NCBI RefSeq assembly: GCF_001577835.2 | Contig: NC_029516.1 | Location: 69,364,186-69,428,185 of the forward strand | Length of the DNA stretch: 64,000 nucleotides | Origin: Coturnix japonica | Taxonomy: Eukaryota; Chordata; Aves; Galliformes; Phasianidae | Direction of reading: 5' to 3' | Part shown: positions 47,250-59,000 of the stretch, one piece after another | How positions within the stretch are numbered: the stretch's first letter is position 1 | Layout of the letters: every line of letters starts with the position of its first letter | Translations under genes and position numbers: made by a program | Notes under the pieces: model-generated | What the model saw: the letters and a program-made list of their open reading frames with translations, nothing else | The model's database searches: none | Told to the model about the DNA's origin: nothing

Positions 47250-50200
47250 GGAGCCAAGCCTTACCGGGAAGATGAACACAGCAGCTCGATCACAGGCCTG
47301 TAACTCATTAGAAAAGAAAAAGATTTTTGATAGTAGAAGACTTCAACGTACTGAACAAAGGCATAATAAGACCTTATGAGAAGGGAAAAAAAACAACAAC
47401 AAAAAAAAAAACAGAAAAAAAAAGTAGAAGAGAATGGCAGTGAAAACCAGCAAAATAAGGAACATGATTTATCAACCACGGGGCTTTAAATTGTGCAAGT
47501 CTTAAATCTTTCTTGAAGATTTATCTGAATTACAAACCAGCAATACTATCATTAGTCATGGCTGAGATTTCATTACCATCTTGTGGGTGACTTTTCTAAA
47601 TGATTTCCAGCCTACATGATGTTTCCTTTTAAAGCAATGAGAATTTGCAAAATCCAGCTAAGAAGTGACAACTGATTCAGCAAAGGACAAGGAGTGCTGC
47701 TACATTCCAGCAAAGACTCAAGATGCAAACACAGAACTCCAGAGTCAATATTTCTTGGGTACAGACATGGAAACGAATGGATTGAAGAAGACAGAAAGAT
47801 TTCAGGAAGCTGAAGAGGAAGGACCACAGGATCTTGCTAGAGAATATCCCATTCCTGCAAGTAGAAGTTAAATAATTGAAATGCTGTCAGCTTGAGAATA
47901 CAAAGCTGACAAAGCTGCACTCTGAAACTTGAGGCTTCCTCTTTATAGTGGCTAACCGTGTATGGATGTTATGTTTTGCATCCTGCATGTAGCTACTACA
48001 CTTTTTCAGTTACCCTGAGGCACTCAGAATACATTAAACAGCCTCAACAATTCAAAGAGGAAGACCTGATAAAAACTAGGTGACAATGAGAATAAAGTAT
48101 TTTCCATTATTTCTACCCAGACTCCCGTTGCTGGTGTAAACAGAAATAAGAAATTCAACTGACTGGAGGAGGGAGGGAGGGAGGGAAAAAAAAGGTCCAG
48201 GAATAAAGTGTCACTTCTGAAACTCAACGGGAAAGCACCTTAATAAAAGCCAGTTTCTTCCTATGTGATAGTAAAAGTTACAGAAACAGCAGCAAACTGC
48301 ACAACCACAAGCAGTACCTTTGAAATAATTGGTAACAAAAGAATTGTACAGCCTTAAATACACAGACATCCCCGTGGCTTGGTAATAGATTCCAAGACGA
48401 GGAAGGATAGAAGACATAAGAAAACTAGAAGACATAGGAAAACAATGCATCAAACGAGGGTAGGTGATCTCTAGCACCTTTAACACAAAACAAACAAAAC
48501 AACAACAAAAAAACCTCACAGCACTGCAAGTAATTTCAACTTGCAAGACATTCTCCAAGGAATTCAAGAGGTCAGCCGAACATCCTTCCCATTTTCAAAG
48601 TTAATTTTCTTAATACCAGTCACTGCACCCAAAACAAGTCGATTTCTCAGACTTCAACGTGATGCATACAAGACACATGAGTGCAAACTGGCAATTCTGT
48701 CAGTTTCTGTCAATTTCATATGGGCATGTGGAGGAGAGCCGCAGGCATTAATAAATGTATGCAGCAGAGTCTGGGCTTCACAAAGCAAATTTCCAAGGTA
48801 AGAAAGCTTGTGAACTGAACTGTCTGTGAGGAAAAACAAACAAACATGTAAGGCAGGAAAATGTGAATGAAAACTATTCTTTAATTAAAAAATTATTATG
48901 TGGCCCAAAAGTCCCAGTTCCACAAAGCTTTGGGTAAAAGCTTGTTCTGGATTCAGTGAGAGAGTCTGTGAGCAATAAAAACAACTGAAACAAGGGGGAA
49001 AAAATAGATAAAAGGCCAAAATACAACACGTGGAAAAGGGGAAGGCCAGACAACAAGATAATATTATTAGATAGATACAAAAAAAAAATAGTAAGGAAAG
49101 ATTTGTGGCAAGCAAAACTACTAATAAAAGAAAGGAATTTTGGAGCTTTCATTTGTTTTTGTTGGTTTTGGTTGTTGTTTGTTTTTAAATAAAAAGCAAA
49201 CAAAGAAATATTACTGATAGTACTGATCCATGCTAAATAAAAATATTTAAATTGCTAGGGACAGGCAATAAGGAAATCAGTCAACAAATACTTCAAGGAA
49301 ATCAGTCAACAAATACTTCAAATCCAGTACTTGGAAAGAAAAAGAACGTGGCAGTGGCATGAAAATAGCAACTTCTTTCAGTACCGTAGTATCAAAAAAT
49401 GAAGACAGCATCTGCTGGGGACACATATTTTTAAGTCAGTAAAGAACCAGTCCTAGAAGGGGTGACCAACGAGCTCTCAAGCCCAACAAGTCCAATTTTA
49501 ATGAAATGTGGGGTATTAGAGAAATACTGTAAGACACATGACAGCATTCCCAAAGTGCAAACGAAAGGACTCGGTGTCATAATCAGTCTGAGGCAAAATA
49601 ATGGAAAAGCTGTTGAGATGAAGAATGAAAGAACGAGTGAAGAATGAAACCTACAGTCCAAAGGAGAAAAAAAGCAAAAGTAAACGAAATCCTGGTTTCA
49701 TTCTTTGATGACATCATTATATGTTTGGTTTAACAAAGGGGACTGCATAGGTGCAACATACTTAACTTTTCATAAGGCATTGACCTAGCACCATAAGTCA
49801 AGAAGATTTACTGTACATAATCACATACTAAGAGGATTAAGAAATGCCTTCTAGCCTGCAAGTCTCGAAAAGCAGCTAATAAAAAGTTGCACTGAATGAT
49901 GCTTTTCAAGTTAGTGTAGGTCAGATGGATCTGAAAGTAAAAAAAAAAAAAAAAAAAGCAACAACTGATACAGTTTGTGGGTAACAAAACTGGCAAAGTG
50001 GCTTGTGACATGGACCACTGCAAGCCAGGTCAAACAAAATGGACTGAGAGACAGTCTGACATCAAACAAGCAGGAAATAAGAACTTGAACTATCTCTATA
50101 GAAAGGAGAAAAGACTACCACGGGAAGCTGAGATTTCTGATGATCCAGGAACTGCACCAGATAAGCAGCTAACGTGAGCTCCTGTATAATGCTGGAGAAA

Positions 50201-50700
50201 AGAGAAAATGCAATCCTCTGCAGACTTAAGGCAAAGGGAAGGGCAACCTTGTCCATGGCACTGGAGATTGAACACTTAATTCAGAAATGAATGCTTTTAA
50301 AAGATATAGAAAACAATTGACAAGAATAATTCACAGGCAAGAGGAAATCCCTTATAGTGGAAGACTGAAGGAGTTCCCTCTACTTAGCTTGTAAAAAGTA
50401 GATTGAGAGATGTTAGTGTTTAAATACCAGGTCAGAGGAGGAAGCTCTAAGGTTCTCTAAATCTGTGAGATGGATCTGAACTGGAAGCCAAAGGCAACGA
50501 AATCCAAGAGAAACCAAACTTACGATATTCAAAGAGCAAGAACACAAAGCCCTTGCAACAGGTTACTAATGGAAGGGATTTGCTGTATCCCCGTGCCTCA
50601 AAATCAAGCCAATACATTCTGTGAATATGCACTTAAAATACACCTTAGCTATCGAGGCTCAGTGCAGGATAAATAGGTTGAAACGTCACCAGTAAAATTT
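47250..50700 (+). repeat. Long, heavily decayed LINE (CR1/L3-like)
   Basis: Scattered plus-strand blocks keep the order of a CR1/L3-type ORF2. They are a 'LIVEDFNVLN'-type endonuclease box near 47320, 'NELSSPTSPILMKCGVLEKY' near 49470, 'KGDCIGATYLTFHKAL' near 49735 (compare the RT VYLDFSKAF block), 'QFVGNKTGKV' near 49973 (compare FADDTKLG) and 'YSGRLKEFPLLSL' near 50355. No block is longer than a few dozen codons and stops are frequent, so this is an ancient copy. Its edges are approximate and the family assignment is tentative. Confidence 0.5.
49270..49319. repeat. Perfect 25-bp tandem duplication
   Basis: A 25-base unit beginning AAGGAAATCAGTCAACAAAT occurs twice, head to tail and identical (49270-49294 and 49295-49319). 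It looks like a recent replication-slippage event. Confidence 0.95.
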
Positions 50701-51019
50701 AGGAGTCAGGTAGCCTCTTCTAGCCTGACCTGTGAACCTACAAAAAAACTCTTCATCCACTTGCAGCCAAGCCTGCTGACTAAGCACAGAGAAGCAACTC
50801 TCTGCCACAGGCTACACAGGTGCAGAGCTCCAACTTTCACAGCGCAAACCACAAGGCTGCCTGAAGACAGGGATGCATTACTCACGGTGCTCGATGCTTG
50901 CAGCAGCAAGATGCTCGCGCTGCAGTCTGGTGCGTGGGGAAGAAACACACGGCACAGGGGCAGGGTGCTTGCAGCAGCACCTCTGAGGAGCCTTTTACAC
51001 CAGTTTATTTCTACACAAG

Positions 51020-51054
<35 letters not shown>

Positions 51055-51400
51055 TCCTTCTGGTTGTTGGTACAGAAATCTGAAACTATAGGCTTTGAGT
51101 GGGTATTTTAAATCCCAACACATGCTTTTTTTTTTCCCTTGCCTTCTCATTTGAGTCAGCCTCCACGATCCAAAGAAACTAAGAAGCGATACACAAGACC
51201 AGGAGTCATGTGGACCAAAAAATAATAAAATAAAATAAAATAAATCAAACAAACCAAAAGGGAAGGAGAAGCGAAGACAAAGAGAGAGGGAAAAACAAAC
51301 GAAGATTGAAAATAAAAATTTGCCAGGATAATGCGTTTTATAAACACAGAGATAGAAACAGTTACAGCAAGGACAGAGCGGGCTGGGGGTGGGGAATAGA

Positions 51401-51432
51401 TATTTATATATATATATATGTATATATATATA
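51401..51432. repeat. (TA)n microsatellite
   Basis: An alternating TA run with a single TG interruption. It lies just beyond the probable ZNF384 polyadenylation signal. Confidence 0.95.
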
Positions 51433-51450
51433 AATTCACGGGGCCTTCAG

Positions 51451-51456
51451 TTTATT
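51451..51456 (-). terminator. ZNF384: Probable ZNF384 polyadenylation signal (AATAAA)
   Basis: A minus-strand AATAAA lies about 1.29 kb past the ZNF384 stop, a plausible 3' UTR length. Another AATAAA at 51009-51004 could serve a longer form. Confidence 0.45.
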
Positions 51457-52473
51457 CTTGTTGGCTCCCCGTTCTCTTTAGATTGGTCTCTCTGTGGGGA
51501 TCTTCATCCCTTTCTCTCCACTGTCCTTTTGGGGATTCTCTCCCATGATCAGGGTCCAGAAGAGGCCACCACTGCCATGTGAGTCCAGCCCGTCTTGGCA
51601 AGAGGAGCCTGAGAGAGCACTCTGGTGAGAGCTGAGCAGAGAAGCTAGCCTTTCCCTACCACCCGCCGGCTCCTTGAAAGACTGGTCTACTCCTCCTCCT
51701 CCTTCCCTTTAGGAAACGGGGCAGGACAGGGGCGTGAGTCAGAACTGCTGTTGTTCCACCTTGCGGGAAAGGGAGTAGAGAGAAGGGCGATGATTATTTT
51801 GGCAGTCTCTCACCCTCCCCTCCATTGCTTTTTGGTTTGTTGTTGATGCCTGCAGGCTTTTCTGAGGAGGTTGGGGGGGAAGCAGGAGGGAGAGGAGAAG
51901 TACAAGCTGCTAGGACATCATCCACAACGGGCAGGAAGAGCAACGAGCAGGAACCCACGTTCCTATGGGGCCTTGGCCATTACGCTGCTCAGATAGCGGG
52001 GAGAGGCAGCAGCCAGTTCCAATAGACTCCTCTCTATTGCTCTCCACCACTAGGGGAGAAGAAAGAGTGCAATACTCCATAGCCCCCAGGCAGTGTAGGC
52101 ACCTGTCCAGCCCAGAGAACATGCCTCACCTCTCCCCCACACTGGTCTCACTTTCCACTGGGGAGGTTTCTCCCATCCAGTCCTGGGGGCAGGTGATCGA
52201 CCCCTACTCCCTTTCACAAGCAGGAGGAACAGGAATGGATATTTCCCTCTTAGACACTCAAGGAAATCCTCAAAAAAAGCAACAAAAAAAACCATCCAGC
52301 TGTGAACCCTGCCACATTCTTCTGTGGCTCACTGAAAGCGTGTCCAAGCCCCTGTACATACTAGGACTCCATTCCATTCACCATGCATGTCTCAACACCT
52401 CCCCACCCCTTCATACGCATCCTACAGTGAGAGAAGGCAAAACAGAGGCCTTTCTTTGGGTTTTAAAGGAGGG

Positions 52474-52720
52474 GCTTTTGCATGAGGAAGTGATCCCAGC
52501 ACAGGAAAGGGGCTCTTGCACAAGGAAGCATCCTCCTACCAGGCAGGCTGTTGCACAGAAAGAGCACCCCCTTGATAAAGGCTGTTATTCAAGGGGCTGC
52601 CATGAACAGGGTTACACGGCCAGAAGAGGCTGTTGCAGGAGGAGAGGCCGGAGACTGTTGCACGAGGAGGGCCACCACACAAGCGGTGCCCCTGGGCGCA
52701 GGCTATGCACAAGAGGCTTT
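52474..52720. repeat. ZNF384: Degenerate tandem repeat in the ZNF384 3' UTR
   Basis: A core like GGCT(G/C)TTGCACAAGGAG recurs about seven times with irregular spacing of 25-47 bases. The hits lie near 52478, 52516, 52551, 52586, 52633, 52658 and 52705. It ends about 25 bases past the stop codon on the mRNA strand, so the messenger carries the complement. Confidence 0.6.
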
Positions 52721-52743
52721 CTGCTCCCTGGTTTGAGGTCTCT

Positions 52744-55700
52744 CTAGGAGCTGGAGAGGTGCTCCACTTGGATGGCGCTGGTGCTGACAGTGAGGCAGAT
52801 GTCCTTGTGATGCTCTGAAGTCTTGTAAGGAGTCAGGTCAAAGGAGCACTGAGGGGGAGGATTGGGTTGGTTAGTGTCTCCAGAAGGGCCCCCTGCTGCC
52901 CCACCTCCCTGTGGCTGGAAGTGCTGCTGCTGCTGAGAGGCCTGGGCTTGGGCCTGAACCACCTGCTGCTGTGGATCAGGGATGTTGTGTTTCCGCATGT
53001 GCTTCATCAGGTACGTCTCCTGCAAGGGGAAGAACACGGTGTTAGATGGGGACGACTCATGAAAAACACAGGAACAGGGAGGGATACAATAGCTCATGGC
53101 ACTGCTTCCACAAGACCTACTCCCCAGGGAGTTCCCACTTCTGATACCTCTCAAGGAGCCAACACTCACCGAGGTGTAGGCCCGGCTGCAGATGGAGCAG
53201 GTATAGACCTTGGCATGTTTCACCGTGTGTGTAGCCAGGTGTACCTCCAGCGAGGCAGCATCTGTGTATGCACGGTGGCAGTTGTGGCACTTGAAAGGTT
53301 TGTCTTTGTTGTGCTGCCGTCTGTGGGACTGGGGGATGGCAGCAGGGCAGAGGAAAGAGAAAGCAAGTGCAAAGAAAGAAATTAATATTAATACTGGAGA
53401 TGGCTTTACCTCTAACACTCCCTTTCAACTAGGCTTTGAGTCCCACAGGACCCAATATGCTGAGTGAGGTACACCTAGCTCCTATCACAGGACATCGTAC
53501 TTTTCACTCCAGCCCTTGTACACACTTGAAGAGCAGACTCCTAATTCTCCACAACATCCATCTTCTTGGTCTCAGTGAAGCTCTTTAAGTCTTTTCCTGC
53601 CCTTCTCTCCTGCCTCTCTTCACACTGACTCCTCATGTCTATCAACTGTCAAAGCAAGATCTTCCTTAACTGATCACAGGCATTTTTCATAGTTCCCTTC
53701 CTCCACAATACTGCAACAGGACATACTACCTTTGCTTCCCTAAATCTCTATTTTTACATTAACTCCATTGTAAAACAACAACAAAGAAATCAGATACTGA
53801 GATTTTATTCCACTCATAACATTTAGACAATGTATCACCCCAGCTATGTTAGAAATCTGCTGAACAGATGGGAAGAATGTTACTAAGGTCTCACCACACT
53901 CAAGCCAAGCTCATAATTTTACAGGATGCAACTGTTTTTGTGACTTATTTGGGTCACTAGTGCCACAAGAGCTATGAATCTCTTCCTTAACCAGCACTTC
54001 AATAGCATTTTTGTACTTTCACTCTCCTCCCAGCTGCCCCAATTTCTCCACCTCCTCCCGCTTGACAGCTGTATTTGCCACCCACACTGTTAAGCAGGGC
54101 ATGCCCGGCCTCTTACCTGCAGGTTGGAAAGCTGCGTGAAAGCCTTTTCACAACCAGGGTGAGCGCATTTGTAGGGTCGGTCCCCAGTGTGGATACTGTC
54201 AAGGAGGAAGAGCACAAACGGGAAGCAGTGAATAGACAGGCAAGGCAGACTGCCAGGGCCTGATGCCGTGATCAAATCTCACAGCCACCCAGGAGAGCGA
54301 GGGTAGGGATGATGCTGCCTCCAGCTGCTGTTCTATCTGGACAAAGAGAGCTCTGCTCAGCTCCTGTGTCCAGATAGAAGTTAAAAAAAACACATGCAGT
54401 CAAGCAGAGTTCAGAATGTGAGTAGGACTGAGGAGTAAGACTTTATGAATGGGTGGCCAGCTTGGCATGTGGGCCACCTAAGAACAGGTGGTTAGGAGTC
54501 TGGGTGCCCAGGCTCCCTGCCTCAAAAGCTCAGGAGAACCAAGAGGAATCCATTCTCCTGCTTCCACAGTATCAAGAAAGTAGCTCTGCTCCTTCTCAGG
54601 ATACACACTCCAAAAGTTCTCCCCTTATATTATCAAGGAAATATGTTCACGTCCCTGTCCCCCTGCAATGCCAGGACAAGCTTCCACACACTCAGTCCAA
54701 CCCCCAAAGAACCGGGCTGAGATCCCCTATGGCCAATGCCTCTCACTCTATTGCTCTCTCTCTGTTACCCCCCACGGTGCCAGACCAAGGATCCCCAGGG
54801 ACAGCACATGCCCACTTCTGCCCTGCCGTGGTCAGTGTCTCCTGCGCGGTCTCCATTCCGTCCACTCTGCTGGGCCACCTCCTTCAGTGTGTGCAGCCGG
54901 TCGCATCCCCCGCCCGCCCCCCGCATGCTTGGCGCGCGTGTGCTCCACAGGTGCATGCCGGCAGCGCGGGGGGGCCAGGGCCAGGCCCCCAGCCTCCTCT
55001 GGCCCTTACCGTGTGTGCTGCTGCAGGTGGGAGAGCTGGCGGAAGGCCTTCTGGCAGTAGCGGCAGGTGTAGGGCTTGGCCCCCGAGTGGATGCGGAGGT
55101 GCTGGGCCAGGTAGGATGTGTTGGCGAAGCTCTTGGAGCAGTGAGGACACTTGTGCGGCTTGACAATCGCCGTGTGGAGCTTGGAGTGGATCCTGCCGAA
55201 GAGGAGGAGGAGCAGCAGCAGTTGGACACGACCGCCATCTGGCTAGTGCTGACGGAATGAGGGCACAAAGGGGGTGGGACAGCACCACTATCTGCTACAC
55301 AGAGGAACTCCAAATACAGCATGAGCTTGCTCAGCCTCAAACCGTGCTCCCCTTGGATTCAAGAGCCCGTGGTCTGTCCGCACCGGGGAAGGATCCAGAG
55401 AGAGAAACTATAGAGTTTGGACTGAGGGGCATTGGCACAGCTGTGTGTGGGAAGCCCATGGCTGAAATAACAGGGGGCTGCAAGCCTGAACTGAGTTGCT
55501 TGGCAGAACTATGCTGGGGTGACAGGGAACACTCCTATGTGCACTCTACTGCTGGCAAAACCAGCCCTACCTTTTTTAGGTGATGTTGTTCCATTGCAGA
55601 CACCCCTCAGAGTAAGCAACGTTAACTTCCGCGCACACCCAGCCCCTCACAGCAAGCAACAGGTCTTAGCGTGTCAGACACCACGACTGCTGGTTGGTTG

Positions 55701-56062
55701 TGTCTGAGACGTGACCAGCCCATGGAAATCAGCAAGGTCTCCCCACATAAGTCACCCACTGAGGATGCTCATTCACAGCATGCTGGGATGACAACAACAT
55801 GCAGTGCAGAAGGCCCCCAGCCTCCTCTGGCCCTTACCGTGTGTGCTGCTGCAGGTGGGAGAGCTGGCGGAAGGCCTTCTGGCAGTAGCTGCACGTGTAG
55901 GGCTTGGCCCCTGAGTGGATGCGAATGTGCTGGGCCAGGTAGGAGCTGTTGGCGAAGCTCTTGGAGCAGTGAGGACACTTGTGTGGCTTTGTCTCCGTAT
56001 GGGACTTGGAGTGGATCTGCATCTCTGACTTGGAGTAGAAGGTCAGCGAACACATCCGGCAC
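52744..56062 (-). CDS. ZNF384: Zinc finger protein 384, C-terminal exons (partial gene)
   Basis: The exons seen, 5' to 3', are 56062-55838, 55192-55010, 54195-54117, 53328-53170 and 53019-52744 (stop TAG). All have GT/AG boundaries and compatible phases. Together they encode about 306 residues with eight C2H2 fingers: three in the first exon (CRMCSLTFYSKSEMQIH starts the array), two in the second, CAHPGCEKAFTQLSNLQ across the third and fourth, then CHNCHRAYTDAASLEVH and CSICSRAYTS|ETYLMKHMRKH. Several fingers span splice sites. The C-terminus has a short QAQAQASQQQQ tract, then PPPQCSFDLTPYKTSEHH and a QVEHLSSS end, as in mammalian ZNF384 (CIZ/NMP4), a nuclear DNA-binding regulator of matrix and bone genes. 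The N-terminal coding exons are not found in the window and probably lie beyond 64000. Identity is very likely. Confidence 0.93.
55010..55192 (-). CDS. ZNF384: ZNF384 61-codon cassette exon (fingers 4-5)
   Basis: This exon is 183 bases long. Both junctions interrupt the same arginine codon type (CG|G and CG|T), so it can be skipped without a frame change. It encodes IHSKLHTAIVKPHKCPHCSK, the SFANTSYLAQHLRIHSGAKP stretch and YTCRYCQKAFRQLSHLQQHTR, that is, two fingers. Known human ZNF384 isoforms differ by a 61-residue finger block of this size. It is a near-copy of the 3' part of the preceding exon (56062-55838). Confidence 0.88.
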
Positions 56063-59000
56063 CTGGGACCGGGGTGAGGGGAAGAGACAGCGTCATACAG
56101 GGGCAAGCCCCAATATCTACCAACTCTAACTGGAAGGGCCGATCCACACTGAGTGAATAATGGGATATTTTCTTACTACATGGTTCTGGGGAGGTTACAC
56201 CTGGGACATTGTGCTCAGCTGCAAGTGCTCCAGTCCCAAAGGAACTTAAGCTAGGAACTGGCAGAAGAGACCAAACTATACTTTGCAGTCAGACAGGTGG
56301 AGGTCTTGGGAGAATCAAAGAGATTAATTTATACTGCTTACAAGGAAGACAGGGCAGCATTTTGGAAGTTTTCCAACAGCAATCTGAAGGGGACAGGAAC
56401 AACAACTCCCAGACAAAAAACATTTTGTTCATCTATTATTTATTTCGGCCAAAAAAGTTGGAAAACCTGAAAATTCCAAGTCAAGGTTCATCCTCATTAT
56501 AAAAGCTAATTCCATGTACTGCAAAGTCTGCAAAAGCAATAATGACAAAACCATTTAATTCTGCTCTCATTTTTGGAGAAGACACATTTATGAAGACAAT
56601 GCTGAAAGTAACAACAGTGCTGCCTTCCTAGTGAGTCTCAAAAGATGCTCTGCATATTAGATCAGATATTTCACTGGTCTAATTGGCTTTCACCATTTCT
56701 ATCTTAGCGATGTTTTGAAATGTTTTGTCTGGGAGTTTGGACCCATCTGTTCCCACAATAATCAGAAGCATGTTTGATAACACAGACTCTTTGAATAGGG
56801 AGAAGCAGTGGGTAACTACCTCTAAAGGATGCTGGTGTTAATAACCATTCCTCCACCATAATACCAGGTTAAGAGAAGACTGTACTCATAAAATTAAAGA
56901 TGGTAAAAGAGTTCATGGTTAATAAAGTGACAGAGAGCTAGAGACCACATTCAAGTTACTGGAGTTTTTATCTTCCCTCAAAAGCGCACGCCAACAAGTG
57001 GCAGAGTTAAGGTTTCTCTGAACTGAAGCTTTTTCTACTTGCAGACTTCTCAGTTAAACAAGACAAAATGGAACCTGCACTTGGAACTTCCAGAGTCACA
57101 CCTGAGGGAAAAATCCCACATAGAAGACCTCTGTTCAACCTGCTGTGGTGTGTTAATTACGTTTTTGTCTAGGAATTCCTCAGTGACAAATGTCTCTGCA
57201 GCTATTACTAACAACAGAGAGCTTATCCTGCTCCTTCCTACACTCAAGAATTTCTCCTCCTCCTAGGAGAATACATCATTACATTTACTACTGTGGCTAT
57301 TTATGTTGGAGCCAGATGCCTTTATGATGAATGTGGTCTAATTAGCACACCTAACGTAGGCAACATTTATCCAGAACCTACCTTAGGTTTCACAGGCCCT
57401 TCCAAGCCACAGCTTGATTCTGAGCCATTTAACTGGAAGCCATGCCTCCTCCCCAATGAGCACTCTACCACACATCTGCCATAACATTTTTCTTATATAT
57501 CACCGTTTCTTTAAATGCATTATCATCTCACAGTTGTTCCCATATTTTCTGCCTTTATCTTTCTCTTACTTCTTCTAACTACACAACTGAACACAACACA
57601 TAAGTTAAACAAATTCTTATATAACTCCTCTCTCACATACATGCAACCATCTTTTCTAGCATCAACAAATAAAAGCGATCTGACCATTTATCCCTAAGTT
57701 TATTAGAAATGCAAGGAGCAAGAAAGAACATCAAGATCACTTTTTAGAAAAAGCAGGTTTAGGTTTACAAACCTAAGGATCTCTAAACACTTGTCCAGTT
57801 CGCTCATGAAACATTTAAAGCTAGAATTGAAGACAGCATAGGTGCTTTACAATTATCAAGTCATATTTAGAGAATGAGAATTGTATTGCTGAAAGCAGCA
57901 ATGCTAAAAAGGACTTTGAAGTGAACACTGAACTGAAAAGTATCTCCAAGCTCCAAGTCCAGTACCTTGCTAATGCAAGGAATTAAGCCATAACCTCATG
58001 CATGACTTTATCAAGCTCCTTTTCAGTGGATGCTTATTGTCAGCACTCTCAGTTGAATTCTGCTTTGCATTATTACTCAAATGAGGAATCGTTCAATTGA
58101 GAACAAGCTTCCAGTGAGACACTGTGCTAATATGGCTAATTGAATCAAAGAGGAACAGCAGGTATTATATCTGTAGATATGAATTGTGAGACTGTTCTTG
58201 CAACAGCATACTTAATGCTGAAGACCAAATACTCATCAACTACTGAAATATCCAGACAACTTAAGGATCACTGTGTGTGGAAAATCTATCTCACAGTAAA
58301 GATTCACTGAGCCCAGTCTATCTAGGCTTGGAGGAAAGGTTAAAAGACAGCTTGGTTAGTATCCATTTAAATCTGCCTAGGGGAAAAAAAGTGTAAATCA
58401 TTATGGGTTTGGTTTATACAGCAAAGAAAAGTATTCTAAGATACAACAGCTAACAATACAAGTCAGAAAAACCTGAGAAGAAACGGGACCGTTTCAACCA
58501 TGAGAATAATACATCTTTGCAACAACATTCAGAGGCTGCATTATGTTCTCAATCACTTGGCTCCTACCATTGCTATTTTTAGAGTTCCCATCCAAGTGTA
58601 GTAATTTCTAGACATTTAGCTATAGTGTACATACAGTCCTGGGAACTGATCTCTTCTCTGCTGCATATAACCACATATGTTAAACAACCTCTTCTTTCTT
58701 GAAAAAGAAAATTAATAAACTTTACTATGTCTGAGCACCCCCACTCATTAAGTGTCTAATGACTTAAAGCCAACTAGTGTACTATCCAAGACATCTGCAC
58801 AGCAACTCCTTTACTTATTTGCTTTGTCAGGTATCTGCCTTCAGGTCAGAAATTCCCTAGAATAAATTTTGATGCAGAGAAACGATGTTCTCCTCCATTT
58901 TGACAATAAACATGCAAATAAAGGATTTCAAAACCTCCCTGGAAACTGCATGAGAATGGAAGATGAATCTCAGTGTGAAGAAAAACAACAAAACCAAGAG

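Noticed and set aside
51965-52747. 260-codon plus-strand frame
   Set aside because: It is antisense to the ZNF384 3' UTR and is partly created by the degenerate TTGCAC-like repeat.
54453-55340. Long open frames on both strands around the ZNF384 cassette exon
   Set aside because: They are shadows of the finger exons and GC-rich introns. The real frame is fixed by the C2H2 pattern and splice sites.
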